Assembly: GCA_903853385.1 (NCBI GenBank)
Contig: CAINTJ010000023.1
Coordinates: forward strand, 1-47,656
From: an uncultured Gammaproteobacteria bacterium
GTDB taxonomy: Bacteria > Pseudomonadota > Gammaproteobacteria > Pseudomonadales > Pseudohongiellaceae
Direction: 5' to 3'
DNA length: 47,656 bases
In this document: piece by piece, positions 16,479 to 24,610 of the stretch
Layout: the number at the start of each line of letters is the position of its first letter
How positions within the stretch are numbered: position 1 is the first letter of the stretch
Translations under genes and position numbers: made by a program
Notes under the pieces: generated by a model
Told to the model about the DNA's origin: nothing
Seen by the model: the letters and a program-made list of their open reading frames with translations, nothing else
Database searches by the model: none

Positions 16479-18167
16479 ATGGCCGGCCTGTTATCCAAAG
16501 AACGCATTACCGCAGCACCGGGCTTCAACCGCTGGAAGGTGCCGCCAGCTTCTGTTGCTATCCATCTGTGTATCGGTTCCGTCTATGCGTGGAGCGTGTA
16601 CAACCCGCCGCTGACCCGTGTGTTCGGGGTAGTGGCACCGGCGGCCGATGATTGGCAGCTGGCCAGCGTCACGGTGATTTTCTCGATAGCCATCGTATTC
16701 CTGGGATTGTCGGCCGCCTTCGCCGGCCGTTGGCTGGAACAAGTGGGGCCGCGGATGGTGGGTGCCGTGGCCGCCTGCTGCTGGGGCGGAGGCTATCTAC
16801 TCGGCAGTGTGGGCATTTTCACGCATCAACTGTGGTTGCTCTATCTTGGCTATGGCGTGATTGGCGGTTGCGGCCTCGGGCTGGGATATGTGTCGCCGGT
16901 GAGCACCTTGATTCGCTGGTTTCCCGATCATCGCGGCATGGCGGCGGGCATGGCCATCATGGGCTTTGGGGGGGGCGCCATCATCGGCTCGCCGCTCAAG
17001 CGCTGGTGTATGCAGCATTTTTACGAAGCACCGCAGTATCTGGGCACTACCTCCCAAGTGAACCTGATCACCGAAGCCGGTCGGCGTTTTGTCGAACAGG
17101 CCGGGCAGCGCCTGGAAGTGGTAGTAGTCGGTGCCAAGGATGTCACCAACATGCTGGTGCAGGGGCCGGAAGGGGTTTATGTGGTACATACGGGTTCCAT
17201 AGGTATCGCGGAAACGTTTGTGGCGTTGGGCCTGCTGTACTTTGTTGTCATGCTGATCGCCGCCTTTGCCTACCGCATTCCACCAGCTGGTTGGTTGCCG
17301 ACCGGGTGGACGCCGCCGGATGAAGCGGCTGAGCAGGGAAAGATGGTCACTCTCCACAGCGTCGATATCGATGAAGCCATGAAAACACGCCAGTTCTATC
17401 AGTTATGGATTGTGTTGTGCATGAATGTCTCTGCCGGCATCGGCGTGCTTGGCGTGGCCAGCACCATGATGAGCGAAATCTTCGGCACCACTTTGCCGGG
17501 CATCGTCAACGGCGCATTTGCTACCACTTATGTCACGATGATCAGCGTGTTCAATATGCTGGGCCGTTTTGTGTGGGCGAGTTCATCGGACTATATCGGC
17601 CGCAAGAATACCTACTGGATTTTCTTTGCGTTCGGCATCGTGCTCTATTGCTCGGTGCCATTTGCGGCCAATCGTGTCAGTGCCGATCCTGCGGTGATGT
17701 GGCTGGTGCTGTTCTACGGCGCCACCATGTTGATCTTCACGATGTACGGCGGCGGCTTTGCGACGATTCCGGCGTATTTGGCGGATGTGTTCGGCACCAA
17801 ATTTGTCGGCGGCATCCATGGCCGCTTGCTCACCGCGTGGAGCATCGCCGGAGTAGTGGGTCCGCTCGCGATCACTTCTTTGCGGCAGTCGGCGGTGGCG
17901 CGTGCCGTGGCGGATCTGGCGGCCAAGGTGGATCCGGCTGCATTCCAGCAACGCTTCGGGGCCGGCATCGATCAGCTGGATAAACTGGTGTCGGCGCAAA
18001 CCGTCACCATCTCGCGCCTGATGGAAATCGCACCCGCCGGCACGGTGGACCCCACGCCTTCGCTCTACAACACCACGATGTATTTGATGGCCGTGTTGCT
18101 GGCGATCGGTCTCATCAGCAATGCGCTGATGAAGCCGGTGGCGAAAGCGCATTACCTGAAAGATTAG
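16479..18167 (+). CDS. OFA-type major facilitator transporter
   Basis: A 562-residue inner-membrane protein with about 12 membrane helices, resembling the oxalate/formate antiporter (OFA) branch of the MFS. Clear family stretches are AIHLCIGSVYAWSVYNPPL in helix 1 and GLGYVSPVSTLIRWFPDHRG. It is much longer than the usual 400-450 residues: there is a soluble insertion of about 70 residues around 180-250 and another of about 55 residues near 475-530, before the last helix. The ATG at 16479 follows GAAGGAG at ideal distance, so the GTG at 16470 is less likely. It probably moves a small organic anion; the substrate is not visible from sequence. Confidence 0.85.
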   Translation: MAGLLSKERITAAPGFNRWKVPPASVAIHLCIGSVYAWSVYNPPLTRVFGVVAPAADDWQLASVTVIFSIAIVFLGLSAAFAGRWLEQVGPRMVGAVAACCWGGGYLLGSVGIFTHQLWLLYLGYGVIGGCGLGLGYVSPVSTLIRWFPDHRGMAAGMAIMGFGGGAIIGSPLKRWCMQHFYEAPQYLGTTSQVNLITEAGRRFVEQAGQRLEVVVVGAKDVTNMLVQGPEGVYVVHTGSIGIAETFVALGLLYFVVMLIAAFAYRIPPAGWLPTGWTPPDEAAEQGKMVTLHSVDIDEAMKTRQFYQLWIVLCMNVSAGIGVLGVASTMMSEIFGTTLPGIVNGAFATTYVTMISVFNMLGRFVWASSSDYIGRKNTYWIFFAFGIVLYCSVPFAANRVSADPAVMWLVLFYGATMLIFTMYGGGFATIPAYLADVFGTKFVGGIHGRLLTAWSIAGVVGPLAITSLRQSAVARAVADLAAKVDPAAFQQRFGAGIDQLDKLVSAQTVTISRLMEIAPAGTVDPTPSLYNTTMYLMAVLLAIGLISNALMKPVAKAHYLKD

Positions 18168-18206
18168 CCTGATGCCGAATCTGTGCAGGATGCAACGATC
18201 TTGGCA

Positions 18207-18797
18207 ATGACCCGCTATGACATTGCCAGCATTGCCGCCATCCTTCTCACTTTGGTGGCCTATGCACCTTATATTCAGGCGATACGGGCCGGCCAGGTCA
18301 AGCCGCATTTCTTCTCGTGGCTGATCTGGAGTCTGACCACTGCCATTGTATTTTGCGCGCAACTGGCGGCCGCCGGCGGCGCCGGCGCCTGGCCTACCGG
18401 TGTGTCAGGCGCGATCACCCTCTACGTAGCCTGGCTGGCATTTACGCTGCGCAGCGACTTCAGTGCCACGCGTGCCGACCAAGCCTTTCTGGTGGCGGCA
18501 TTGTTATCGCTGCCGCTGTGGTATGTCACGGATGATCCGTTGTGGTCAGTGGTGATACTGACGCTGGTGGATGCGCTGGGCTTCGGTCCTACCTTGCGCA
18601 AAGTGCTGGCCAAGCCGCAAGAAGAGAGCGCCACGTTTTATGCGTTGTTTGCCGTACGCAGTGTATTGTCAGTGCTGGCGCTGGAAACCCGCACCCTGAC
18701 TACCGTGCTGTTTCCGGCCGTGATGGTGGTGGCATGTATAGCGGTGTGCATGTTGTTGTGGTGGCGACGGCGTTTATTGCCGCCGTCGCCTCGCTGA
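18207..18797 (+). CDS. PQ-loop-like small membrane protein
   Basis: A protein of 196 residues with about six or seven hydrophobic segments. The first repeat contains AYAPYIQAIRAGQVKPHFFSW, which resembles the Pro-containing helix and loop of PQ-loop/SemiSWEET-like transporters. The frame could also open at GTG 18183 or TTG 18201; none has a good ribosome site, so the start is uncertain by up to eight residues. It lies close behind the OFA transporter (39 bases) on the same strand and may be cotranscribed. Function is not known. Confidence 0.65.
   Translation: MTRYDIASIAAILLTLVAYAPYIQAIRAGQVKPHFFSWLIWSLTTAIVFCAQLAAAGGAGAWPTGVSGAITLYVAWLAFTLRSDFSATRADQAFLVAALLSLPLWYVTDDPLWSVVILTLVDALGFGPTLRKVLAKPQEESATFYALFAVRSVLSVLALETRTLTTVLFPAVMVVACIAVCMLLWWRRRLLPPSPR
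18763..18790 (+). other. Strong hairpin over the 3' end of the PQ-loop-like gene
   Basis: GGCGACGGCG and CGCCGTCGCC form a perfect ten-pair stem with an eight-base loop. It lies inside the last codons and no T-run follows, so it could slow exonucleases or act as a weak convergent terminator but is not a classical one. Confidence 0.5.
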
Positions 18798-18843
18798 TTA
18801 CAAGTCGGATTATTGCGGTAGTAGTTCAAAGCGCGGTCAGGCT

Positions 18844-20004
18844 TCAGGGCGGTGGCCCGGCTCCGCCTTTGCGGAATGAGCTGTCCGGAGTGCCCCGGAA
18901 ACAGTTGGTCATGTAGGGGAACCCGTCAGTAATGTAGTAACCGTAGGTTCCGTTCACCGTCATGCCATTGCACACATCCAGATCGCCGAAGCCGCTGACA
19001 AATTCATAGTCATCCCGGTAGGTGCCGTCATAGCTGCCGCCCGGATTGCCACTGCCACCGGGGCGGCTGCCGCTTTTCAGCCGATAACCCGGACGGGCTG
19101 AGCGGATGCTGCCGCTGCTGTCCCTGAACCAGGAACCGAACACCGGAAAGCCATCGGCAGCGAAGCCCACTACCGGTGATTCGCTGGCGTTGGTTAGATC
19201 AAACAGCGCTTTCGGATTGCCATGGTAGTGATAAGAGCCGTCCGGTTGGGTGTGGGCGTTATGGATGTCGGTGCCAAACTTGTTGCCGGCATACATCGGA
19301 TCATAGCGCCACGGCTGGCTGTCATTGTTGCAGCCGATCTTGCCATCGCCGACGCCATAGCAAGCGGCAGCCAGCATGTCGACCCGCACACCATTCAACA
19401 ATACTGCACTGTTCCAGCTCAGGCTGAGCGCGGTAGTTTGTGTGGCAAAGGCGGGGGTGGTGGTCATTTTGAACGTACTGTTCTGGGCACTCACCGGCGT
19501 GGCAAACGCGCCACCCTGGCCCATGCTGTGGTTGGGAATATCGTTGCTGGCGAAAGTGCAGGTGCCAGTGGTAACACTAATGGCCAGAGTGCCGGTAAAG
19601 CTGAGATTACGCGCCAGGTCCTTCACCCCGGAGCTGTAACCGCCGGCGTAATCGGCGCAATTGCTGCTGCGGCGCGACAAAAGCAGGTCAGTCAGATCGG
19701 TCACGGTGGAGCCAGGATTGATGAAAGTATCCATGAATCCAACCCGGATGATGCCAACCCCGAATTGCTGGCCAAAAACATAAACACTGCCGGCACGGGT
19801 ACCCAGATAGGTATTGGTGACCGGGTAGTAACGTACCAGATATCCCTGCAGAGTCTGGGTTTGCTGGCCGGCAGGGCTGAAGAATTTGCCGTAATTTTGC
19901 TCGGCATAATCAAAGAGGCGGTTGGCGTCGACCAGATCATCGGCCAGAAGTGCCTCGCCGGAAAACAGCGCGAAAATGACAACAGCACGCAGCAGCAGCT
20001 TCAT
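18844..20004 (-). CDS. Secreted YHYH domain protein
   Basis: A 386-residue exported protein (signal peptide about residues 1-21). The N-terminal part (about 25-85) contains a Tyr-rich stretch with RLFDYAEQNYGKFF and RYYPVTNTYLG, like N-terminal modules seen in several secreted proteobacterial proteins. The C-terminal two thirds is a YHYH-type domain, with DGSYHYHGN and the downstream GFAADGFPVFG and DDYEFV stretches, and several Cys that may form disulfides. YHYH proteins have no settled function; the conserved histidines suggest metal binding. The tail ends in GGAGPPP. It is convergent with the PQ-loop-like gene, 46 bases apart, and stands alone on its strand. Confidence 0.8.
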   Translation of the reverse strand: MKLLLRAVVIFALFSGEALLADDLVDANRLFDYAEQNYGKFFSPAGQQTQTLQGYLVRYYPVTNTYLGTRAGSVYVFGQQFGVGIIRVGFMDTFINPGSTVTDLTDLLLSRRSSNCADYAGGYSSGVKDLARNLSFTGTLAISVTTGTCTFASNDIPNHSMGQGGAFATPVSAQNSTFKMTTTPAFATQTTALSLSWNSAVLLNGVRVDMLAAACYGVGDGKIGCNNDSQPWRYDPMYAGNKFGTDIHNAHTQPDGSYHYHGNPKALFDLTNASESPVVGFAADGFPVFGSWFRDSSGSIRSARPGYRLKSGSRPGGSGNPGGSYDGTYRDDYEFVSGFGDLDVCNGMTVNGTYGYYITDGFPYMTNCFRGTPDSSFRKGGAGPPP

Positions 20005-20429
20005 ATCAAGGGCCTTTGGGTGTTTTACACGTTAACGAATGTGGCCTGTTGGGGCTTGCTTCATGCGGAAAGCTAGCAGGTTTCGCGCTGGCAGGGCAGG
20101 GCCCGGGTCGGGGCTAAAGAGCGGAGCATCCGTGCTCCTAAGCAACTCGGTTAGCAGGGGGGAGAGTGCGCAGCTGTGGGGGCCGGCGTGCAAGTTGAGA
20201 TAAACCACAGGGCGGCATGGTAGTGGCGGACGGTTAAGATTTGATTTAAACCAGTTAAAGTTTGCGGCCAAACATGATGGGACTGTGAAAGTTTAGGGCC
20301 CGGCAGCGGTCTGCCTTGCTTATCGATGCAGGCGTGGTTTAACTTGGGACGCCGCGTTGGGATTCGTTTCAACCTTGTTCACACAATAGTCCGCAAATTT
20401 GTTAACACATGGATACTGAGGGGTAATTT
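20005..20429. other. 425-base divergent intergenic region
   Basis: No gene found. It contains a perfect hairpin GGAGCA-TCCG-TGCTCC at 20123-20138 and AT-richer sequence near 20235-20270 and 20380-20425 that should hold the promoters of the two diverging genes. No box pair is convincing. The short frames on either strand lack family signals and good ribosome sites. Confidence 0.6.
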
Positions 20430-21167
20430 ATGAAATCACTGATAAAACACACTGCAATTGGCTTGGTTCTGGGTTTGAGCTTGTGCTCGCTGTCGTCGCT
20501 GACACTGGCCCTGCCAGCTGATTTTGACGCCAAAATGGCCGCACGTCCGGCAGATGACAAAGCCCGTGATGCCGCACGTCATCCGAAAGAAACGGTTGAG
20601 CTGCTGGGCATCAAGGAAGGCATGACCGTGGTGGAAGTCGCCGCTGGTGGTGGCTGGTTCACCCGCGTGTTGTCAGCTGCTGTGGGCCCCAAAGGCAAGG
20701 TAATAGCCCAGTTCGGCGCCTTTGCGTTGCGCAACAACAATGGTCAGGCTGCAAAAGACCTGTCGGCTGAACTTGGCAACGTCACTCCGGTATTTGAAGG
20801 AGTTGACTCTATCGCCGCCGGCTCGGCTGATGCTGCCCTCACCGCACAGAACCTGCATGACCAGTACAACAACAATGAAGTGGCTGGCCAGAAATTCATC
20901 ACTGATATCTTTAACGTGCTGAAACCCGGCGCTGCCGCGGTAATCATTGATCATGCCGGCAGTGAAGGTGCCGACAACAAAGCCATGCATCGCGTTACCG
21001 CTACCGCGACCAAAGGGCTGATCCAGAAAGCCGGCTTTGAAATCGTGCAGGAATCCAAACTGCTGGCCAACCCGGCTGATGACCACAGCAAGAGCAGTCA
21101 TGATGCGTCGTTGGCTAAGGCCACTGACCAGTTCCTGTTTGTGGTGCGCAAACCAGCCAAGAAATAA
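20430..21167 (+). CDS. Secreted SAM-methyltransferase-like protein (copy B)
   Basis: A 245-residue protein with a signal peptide (hydrophobic core near 9-25, then LALPA). The mature sequence is a class-I methyltransferase-like fold with a well-kept glycine loop VVEVAAGGGWFT, a FNVLKPGAAAVIIDH stretch, and a conserved ARHPKETVELLGIKEGM lead-in also present in copy A at 15561. Compared with copy A, motif I here is intact, so cofactor binding is more credible. COG4798-type exported methyltransferase-like proteins are the best family match. A GAGGGG ribosome site precedes the ATG, and a strong terminator follows, so the gene is a single transcription unit. Confidence 0.85.
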   Translation: MKSLIKHTAIGLVLGLSLCSLSSLTLALPADFDAKMAARPADDKARDAARHPKETVELLGIKEGMTVVEVAAGGGWFTRVLSAAVGPKGKVIAQFGAFALRNNNGQAAKDLSAELGNVTPVFEGVDSIAAGSADAALTAQNLHDQYNNNEVAGQKFITDIFNVLKPGAAAVIIDHAGSEGADNKAMHRVTATATKGLIQKAGFEIVQESKLLANPADDHSKSSHDASLAKATDQFLFVVRKPAKK

Positions 21168-21190
21168 AGAGTTAGTCTTCAAGTAATAAA

Positions 21191-21224
21191 AAGCCCCTGT
21201 TGTTCGCGCAACAGGGGCTTTTTT
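21191..21224 (+). terminator. Rho-independent terminator
   Basis: A 12-pair perfect stem (21191-21202 with 21209-21220) around TTCGCG, ending in a six-base T-run. It closes the secreted methyltransferase-like gene; the A-run on the left side lets it work in the opposite direction for the convergent carotenoid-oxygenase-like gene too, though that gene ends 89 bases away. Confidence 0.93.
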
Positions 21225-21312
21225 ATGAGCTGGCAAAAGAGACGTTGGCTCTATAGAAGTGTGCGCCAAGAGAAACGGATTCGAACGCCGCAGGCGCTGT
21301 TTCTAACGCAAA

Positions 21313-22749
21313 TCAGGGGAAATTATAAAGACCGGTCTGCATCGTTTGCGCAGGCACCCACATGCCATGGAACGAAGCCTTGACCCGGATTGGCATCTTG
21401 AACAACGCAATCGGCCCGGCTTCAACATTCTGTGCATCCAGCACGGCCAGATCGCTGCGATTCTCGGCCACCCGGTTCACCGGCATCACCAGATAACCAT
21501 TGCCCTCGCCGGGGCCGCGCGGCACAAATTTGGGTTCCTGGATCGAGGAATCCGGGCCGGGATTCCACAACTTCAATTCGCCAGTCTGGTGATCCCATAC
21601 GCCCAGCTGACTGACGCGCCGCGGCGGCGCGAAGCTGATGGTGTAGCCGTAGCGGTAAGGCTTGCCGACGAAGCGTTCATCGATCTGGGGCATTTCGCTG
21701 GGCATGGGGCCGAGCACGCGTTTGCTGAAGCCGGCTTCGGGGTGATGGAGATCGAACGTCATGCGCGTCAGCAGCGGCGGGCAGGGTTTGTATTCGCTGC
21801 CGTCATAAGCTGGGAAGAATGCGAAGCAGTTGCCTTCATACAAGCACAGATCCAGATGCAGCATGCTGCCTTCATTGAAGGCATTCATCATGTGGCCAGC
21901 ACTGCAGGCCGGGCCTTTGAACCACTGTATCTGGTCTGCGGTACCGCGGCGCGGCACAATCGCCACATGGCACTCTTTATCCTGATGCCATTGATAGTAG
22001 GGGCCGCCGGCTTTGATCACTTCCATGTCTGTCATGATTGGGAAGAACGGCACCACGAAGTGCGTATCGGTCACTGCGAAGTCATGTACCATTGCCGGGA
22101 ACGGCATATGAAAAGCAATCTGGTGCACGATGTCGCCACTGGCATCGACCACGTGTAGCAAAAAGTCAGTGGTGGCATCGCCTTTGGCCTGATAGGAAAA
22201 ACTCAGCAATTCATTTTTTGCGTAATCAAACTTCGGGTGCGCGGTCATGCTGAGCGCATTTACCTTGCCGTTGTAATTGTGATAACCCTTCACCTCGAAT
22301 GTATACGGGTCCACTTCCATCGGCAGTGAATCTTCTTTCAATGCCAATAATTTTTTGCCGTGCCAGATCGCACTCGTGTTGGCGGTGCCTTGGTCCTTGC
22401 CGGCCACACTCGGATCATTCGTGTAGCGGTTGCGATAACGGCCAAACAGTGAACGACGCGCCTTTTCCTGCAGCAAAAACCGTTCGTTGCGCACCCAGCG
22501 GCATTTATAATCGACCTGGCCGTCGCGGAAATACCAGCCGTGCATCATGCCTTCGCCGTCGATGAAGATGTCGTCCTTGAACAACGACGGGAACTGGCGG
22601 TCGGGGCCGCAGCGGAACAGGCAGCCGCGCAGATCCTGCGGCAGTTCGCCGGCAATCAGCTCGAGCCCGAGGATGTCGGACTCGACGCGATTGGGTGCGC
22701 CCCAGCCTTCATAGAGCGGAATATTCGGAAAGCGTACTGGTTCAGCCAT
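21313..22749 (-). CDS. Carotenoid-oxygenase-family iron dioxygenase
   Basis: A 478-residue cytoplasmic protein of the carotenoid cleavage/lignostilbene dioxygenase family. All four iron-binding histidines of the seven-blade propeller can be placed: H171 (TAHPKFD), H222 (MVHDFAVT), H286 (GHMMNAFNEG) and H461 (FHGMW). Length matches the bacterial members. Such enzymes split an alkene double bond with O2, in carotenoids, apocarotenoids or stilbenes; sequence alone does not decide which. No carotenoid synthesis gene is in the window, so stilbene or other aromatic alkene cleavage is plausible. It reads toward the same side as the downstream terminator and away from the GHWEG-family gene 120 bases upstream on the same strand. 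Confidence 0.92.
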   Translation of the reverse strand: MAEPVRFPNIPLYEGWGAPNRVESDILGLELIAGELPQDLRGCLFRCGPDRQFPSLFKDDIFIDGEGMMHGWYFRDGQVDYKCRWVRNERFLLQEKARRSLFGRYRNRYTNDPSVAGKDQGTANTSAIWHGKKLLALKEDSLPMEVDPYTFEVKGYHNYNGKVNALSMTAHPKFDYAKNELLSFSYQAKGDATTDFLLHVVDASGDIVHQIAFHMPFPAMVHDFAVTDTHFVVPFFPIMTDMEVIKAGGPYYQWHQDKECHVAIVPRRGTADQIQWFKGPACSAGHMMNAFNEGSMLHLDLCLYEGNCFAFFPAYDGSEYKPCPPLLTRMTFDLHHPEAGFSKRVLGPMPSEMPQIDERFVGKPYRYGYTISFAPPRRVSQLGVWDHQTGELKLWNPGPDSSIQEPKFVPRGPGEGNGYLVMPVNRVAENRSDLAVLDAQNVEAGPIALFKMPIRVKASFHGMWVPAQTMQTGLYNFP

Positions 22750-22780
22750 TTAAAAACTCCAGGAGATCAGGGTAGCGACG

Positions 22781-22849
22781 ATTGCGGCGAGCCAGTCGCG
22801 CCAAGAAGGAGCCGGAGGCGACGGATGCGCGAGCTGGGGAGCGCAAGCA
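22781..22849 (-). repeat. Dispersed intergenic hairpin repeat, copy 1
   Basis: The minus-strand sequence here is closely similar over about 68 bases to the plus strand at 30943-31010. Its arms at 22792-22801 and 22827-22837 pair (CCAGTCGCGC with GCGCGAGCTGG, one bulged base). It lies in the gap between two minus-strand genes and codes for nothing recognisable. Confidence 0.8.
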
Positions 22850-22869
22850 TTCGGCGCGGCGGGGGGATT

Positions 22870-23595
22870 TCATTTTTTGTTGGCAGCGTCCAATGCCTGC
22901 TCCCAGATATCCGAGATGCACACATATTCCAGCATTGCGTTGTCTTCCAGATGCTGGTGATAAACCGTGGTCTTGATCGGTTTGCTGTACAGGGTTGGAT
23001 CGGTGGTGGTGATTTCCAGTGCCAGCACATCGTCGTCGATGGCTTTGTGGGTAGCGACCGGACTGTTGGGCAATTTAACTGCACTGCGCTTGATCTTGCT
23101 GAAGCGCTCGACCACCACGGTGGTTTCGGTACGCGGCACTCGGCCGTACAGTGCTTCGCTCAACAGGCGGGTTTCCACCACCAGGGTGTTGCCTTCCCAA
23201 TGGCCGACTGAATAGCCCATACGGGTCTCGGGGTAGTCGTCGGGGAATTTGCGGCCGTCGAGAAAGATGCGACGGAACTGGTCGTCATATTCGGTGATCA
23301 TGGTAATGCGCTTGTTGGTCTGGGTAATGTCGATCGGGTAGCTCACGATCGAGGTCATCGTGGTTGGCATGCCCGGCGGCACGCAGTAGGCGCCTGGCTC
23401 AACCTGATTGGGATATTTGGCGTTGAAATCGGCCACTTTGGCCTTGCCCTCGGCGGTGAATTCCGGGCCGCCGCGCGGGCCGGCAGACTCACTGGCAAAG
23501 GCCTGCCAGACGCCGGTGAAATCTTCAGCGGCCTGGGCGATTCCAGCTGCCAGGCTTAGTAAAGCAGCAAACGCGACAGTAGTTCTGGTACGCAT
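22870..23595 (-). CDS. Secreted GHWEG-motif family protein (copy 2)
   Basis: A 241-residue protein with a cleavable signal (cleavage after QAA or near). The core matches the copies at 12842 and 23748: GAYCVPPGMP, QFRRIFLDGR, then MGYSVGHWEGNTLVVET, followed by a beta-rich region ending in MLEYVCISDIWE. It is the divergent neighbour of copy 3, with 152 bases between the two starts and very similar ribosome sites (GAGGGGAAAA) on both sides. It precedes the carotenoid-oxygenase-like gene on the same strand, separated by the hairpin repeat, so the two may be cotranscribed. Function is unknown. Confidence 0.8.
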   Translation of the reverse strand: MRTRTTVAFAALLSLAAGIAQAAEDFTGVWQAFASESAGPRGGPEFTAEGKAKVADFNAKYPNQVEPGAYCVPPGMPTTMTSIVSYPIDITQTNKRITMITEYDDQFRRIFLDGRKFPDDYPETRMGYSVGHWEGNTLVVETRLLSEALYGRVPRTETTVVVERFSKIKRSAVKLPNSPVATHKAIDDDVLALEITTTDPTLYSKPIKTTVYHQHLEDNAMLEYVCISDIWEQALDAANKK

Positions 23596-23652
23596 GTTAT
23601 TTTCCCCTCTAAATTTTGTTGTGCCGCAATATGCGAGCAGAACAATGGCCTG

Positions 23653-23680
23653 TCAACACGAGGCAGGCATCTGCTAAAGT
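23653..23680 (+). promoter_or_regulatory. Candidate promoter for GHWEG-family copy 3
   Basis: TCAACA and TAAAGT are separated by 16 bases, about 68 bases before the ATG at 23748, inside the 152-base divergent region shared with copy 2. Match is moderate. Confidence 0.25.
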
Positions 23681-23747
23681 CAGCAGGCTAATAGAGCACC
23701 GGCCACACAAAAGTGCCACTGTCTTCGGTCCGCGCGAGGGGAAAACC

Positions 23748-24482
23748 ATGTTCAAATTCAGAGCACCAGCCAAACTGACCCGGGTGCTGCAAATCGCATC
23801 AATGTTGGCATTGGCGCCACTGGCCTGTGCCGAGCCAGACCTCAACGGCCTGTGGTTTCCCGGCGGCGGCCCCGGCCAGAGCCCGAAAGAACACCCGTTC
23901 ACGCCCCAGGCGAAGAGATGGAGTGACGAATACCTCGCCAAATTCAAGGTCGAGGATGATCCAGGCGGCTGGTGTGTGTCGCCGGGCCTGCCACGCAGCA
24001 TCTGGGGCGCACCGTTCCCGGTGGAAATCGTGCAGACCAAGGATTTCATCAACATGTTCTGGGAGGGCTATTTCCAGTACCGCAAGATCTATATGGAAGG
24101 CCGTCCGCGCCCGGAACCGATCCTGAACACCCGCATGGGCTATTCAGTCGGCCATTGGGAAGGGGATGTGCTGGTGGTGGAAACCACGCATTTGCGCGAA
24201 TACCCCTACATGCGCCGGCTGCCCAATACTGAAAACGCCCTTATCACCGAGCGCTACACTGTTGAGAACCGCAAGGACAGCAAAGGCGTCAGCACCCGCT
24301 ATCTCACCAACCAGATGACCTTGACCGACCCACTGCTCTATACCCAGCCGATCACGGTGACTTCCAGCCTGCGCTGGTCGCCGACGACGCCAATTATGGA
24401 ATATTCGTGCAGCGAGGAAATCTATGACAAGTATTTGCAGGATCGAGGATTGCAGCTGCCTGATTTCAGTCAAGGACAATAG
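23748..24482 (+). CDS. Secreted GHWEG-motif family protein (copy 3)
   Basis: A 244-residue exported protein (signal peptide about residues 1-28, ACA before the mature EPDLNGLW). It shares with copies 1 and 2 the WCVSPGLP stretch, YRKIYMEGR and MGYSVGHWEGDVLVVET, and ends with the MEYSCSEEIYD region that aligns with the C-terminus of copy 2. The longer frame from 23616 is rejected because GAGGGG lies seven bases before the ATG at 23748 and the signal peptide starts there. The DxNGxW opening resembles the start of copy 2 (DFTGVW). A four-gene operon follows after 128 bases. Function is unknown. Confidence 0.8.
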   Translation: MFKFRAPAKLTRVLQIASMLALAPLACAEPDLNGLWFPGGGPGQSPKEHPFTPQAKRWSDEYLAKFKVEDDPGGWCVSPGLPRSIWGAPFPVEIVQTKDFINMFWEGYFQYRKIYMEGRPRPEPILNTRMGYSVGHWEGDVLVVETTHLREYPYMRRLPNTENALITERYTVENRKDSKGVSTRYLTNQMTLTDPLLYTQPITVTSSLRWSPTTPIMEYSCSEEIYDKYLQDRGLQLPDFSQGQ

Positions 24483-24501
24483 AGATTGCGGCGCGTATAA
24501 A
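24473..24501 (+). promoter_or_regulatory. Candidate promoter of the DUF1592/DUF1552/ankyrin operon
   Basis: AGGACA and TATAAA are exactly 17 bases apart, beginning within the last codons of the GHWEG-family copy 3 gene and about 110 bases before the ATG at 24611. The -10 box is strong. Confidence 0.4.
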
Positions 24502-24610
24502 ACGCTGCAAGCTGTACTTCCGCAATTACTCCCGGTTTCTTGCATGAAGACAGCCTAAATAGTTGTCCAAGCCAGTAGCACCCACAAAAAGTCGTCAAGA
24601 ACAGAACACT

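Noticed and set aside
20123-20138. Hairpin GGAGCA/TGCTCC as a riboswitch candidate
   Set aside because: A single six-pair stem with no further conserved structure matches no riboswitch class I can recognise.
20032-20372. Two short minus-strand frames in the 425-base gap
   Set aside because: They overlap each other in different frames, are Pro- and Arg-rich, and lack ribosome sites or any recognisable motif.
22781-22849. The intergenic repeat as a CRISPR repeat
   Set aside because: Only two copies 8 kb apart in opposite orientation, with no spacer array or cas genes.
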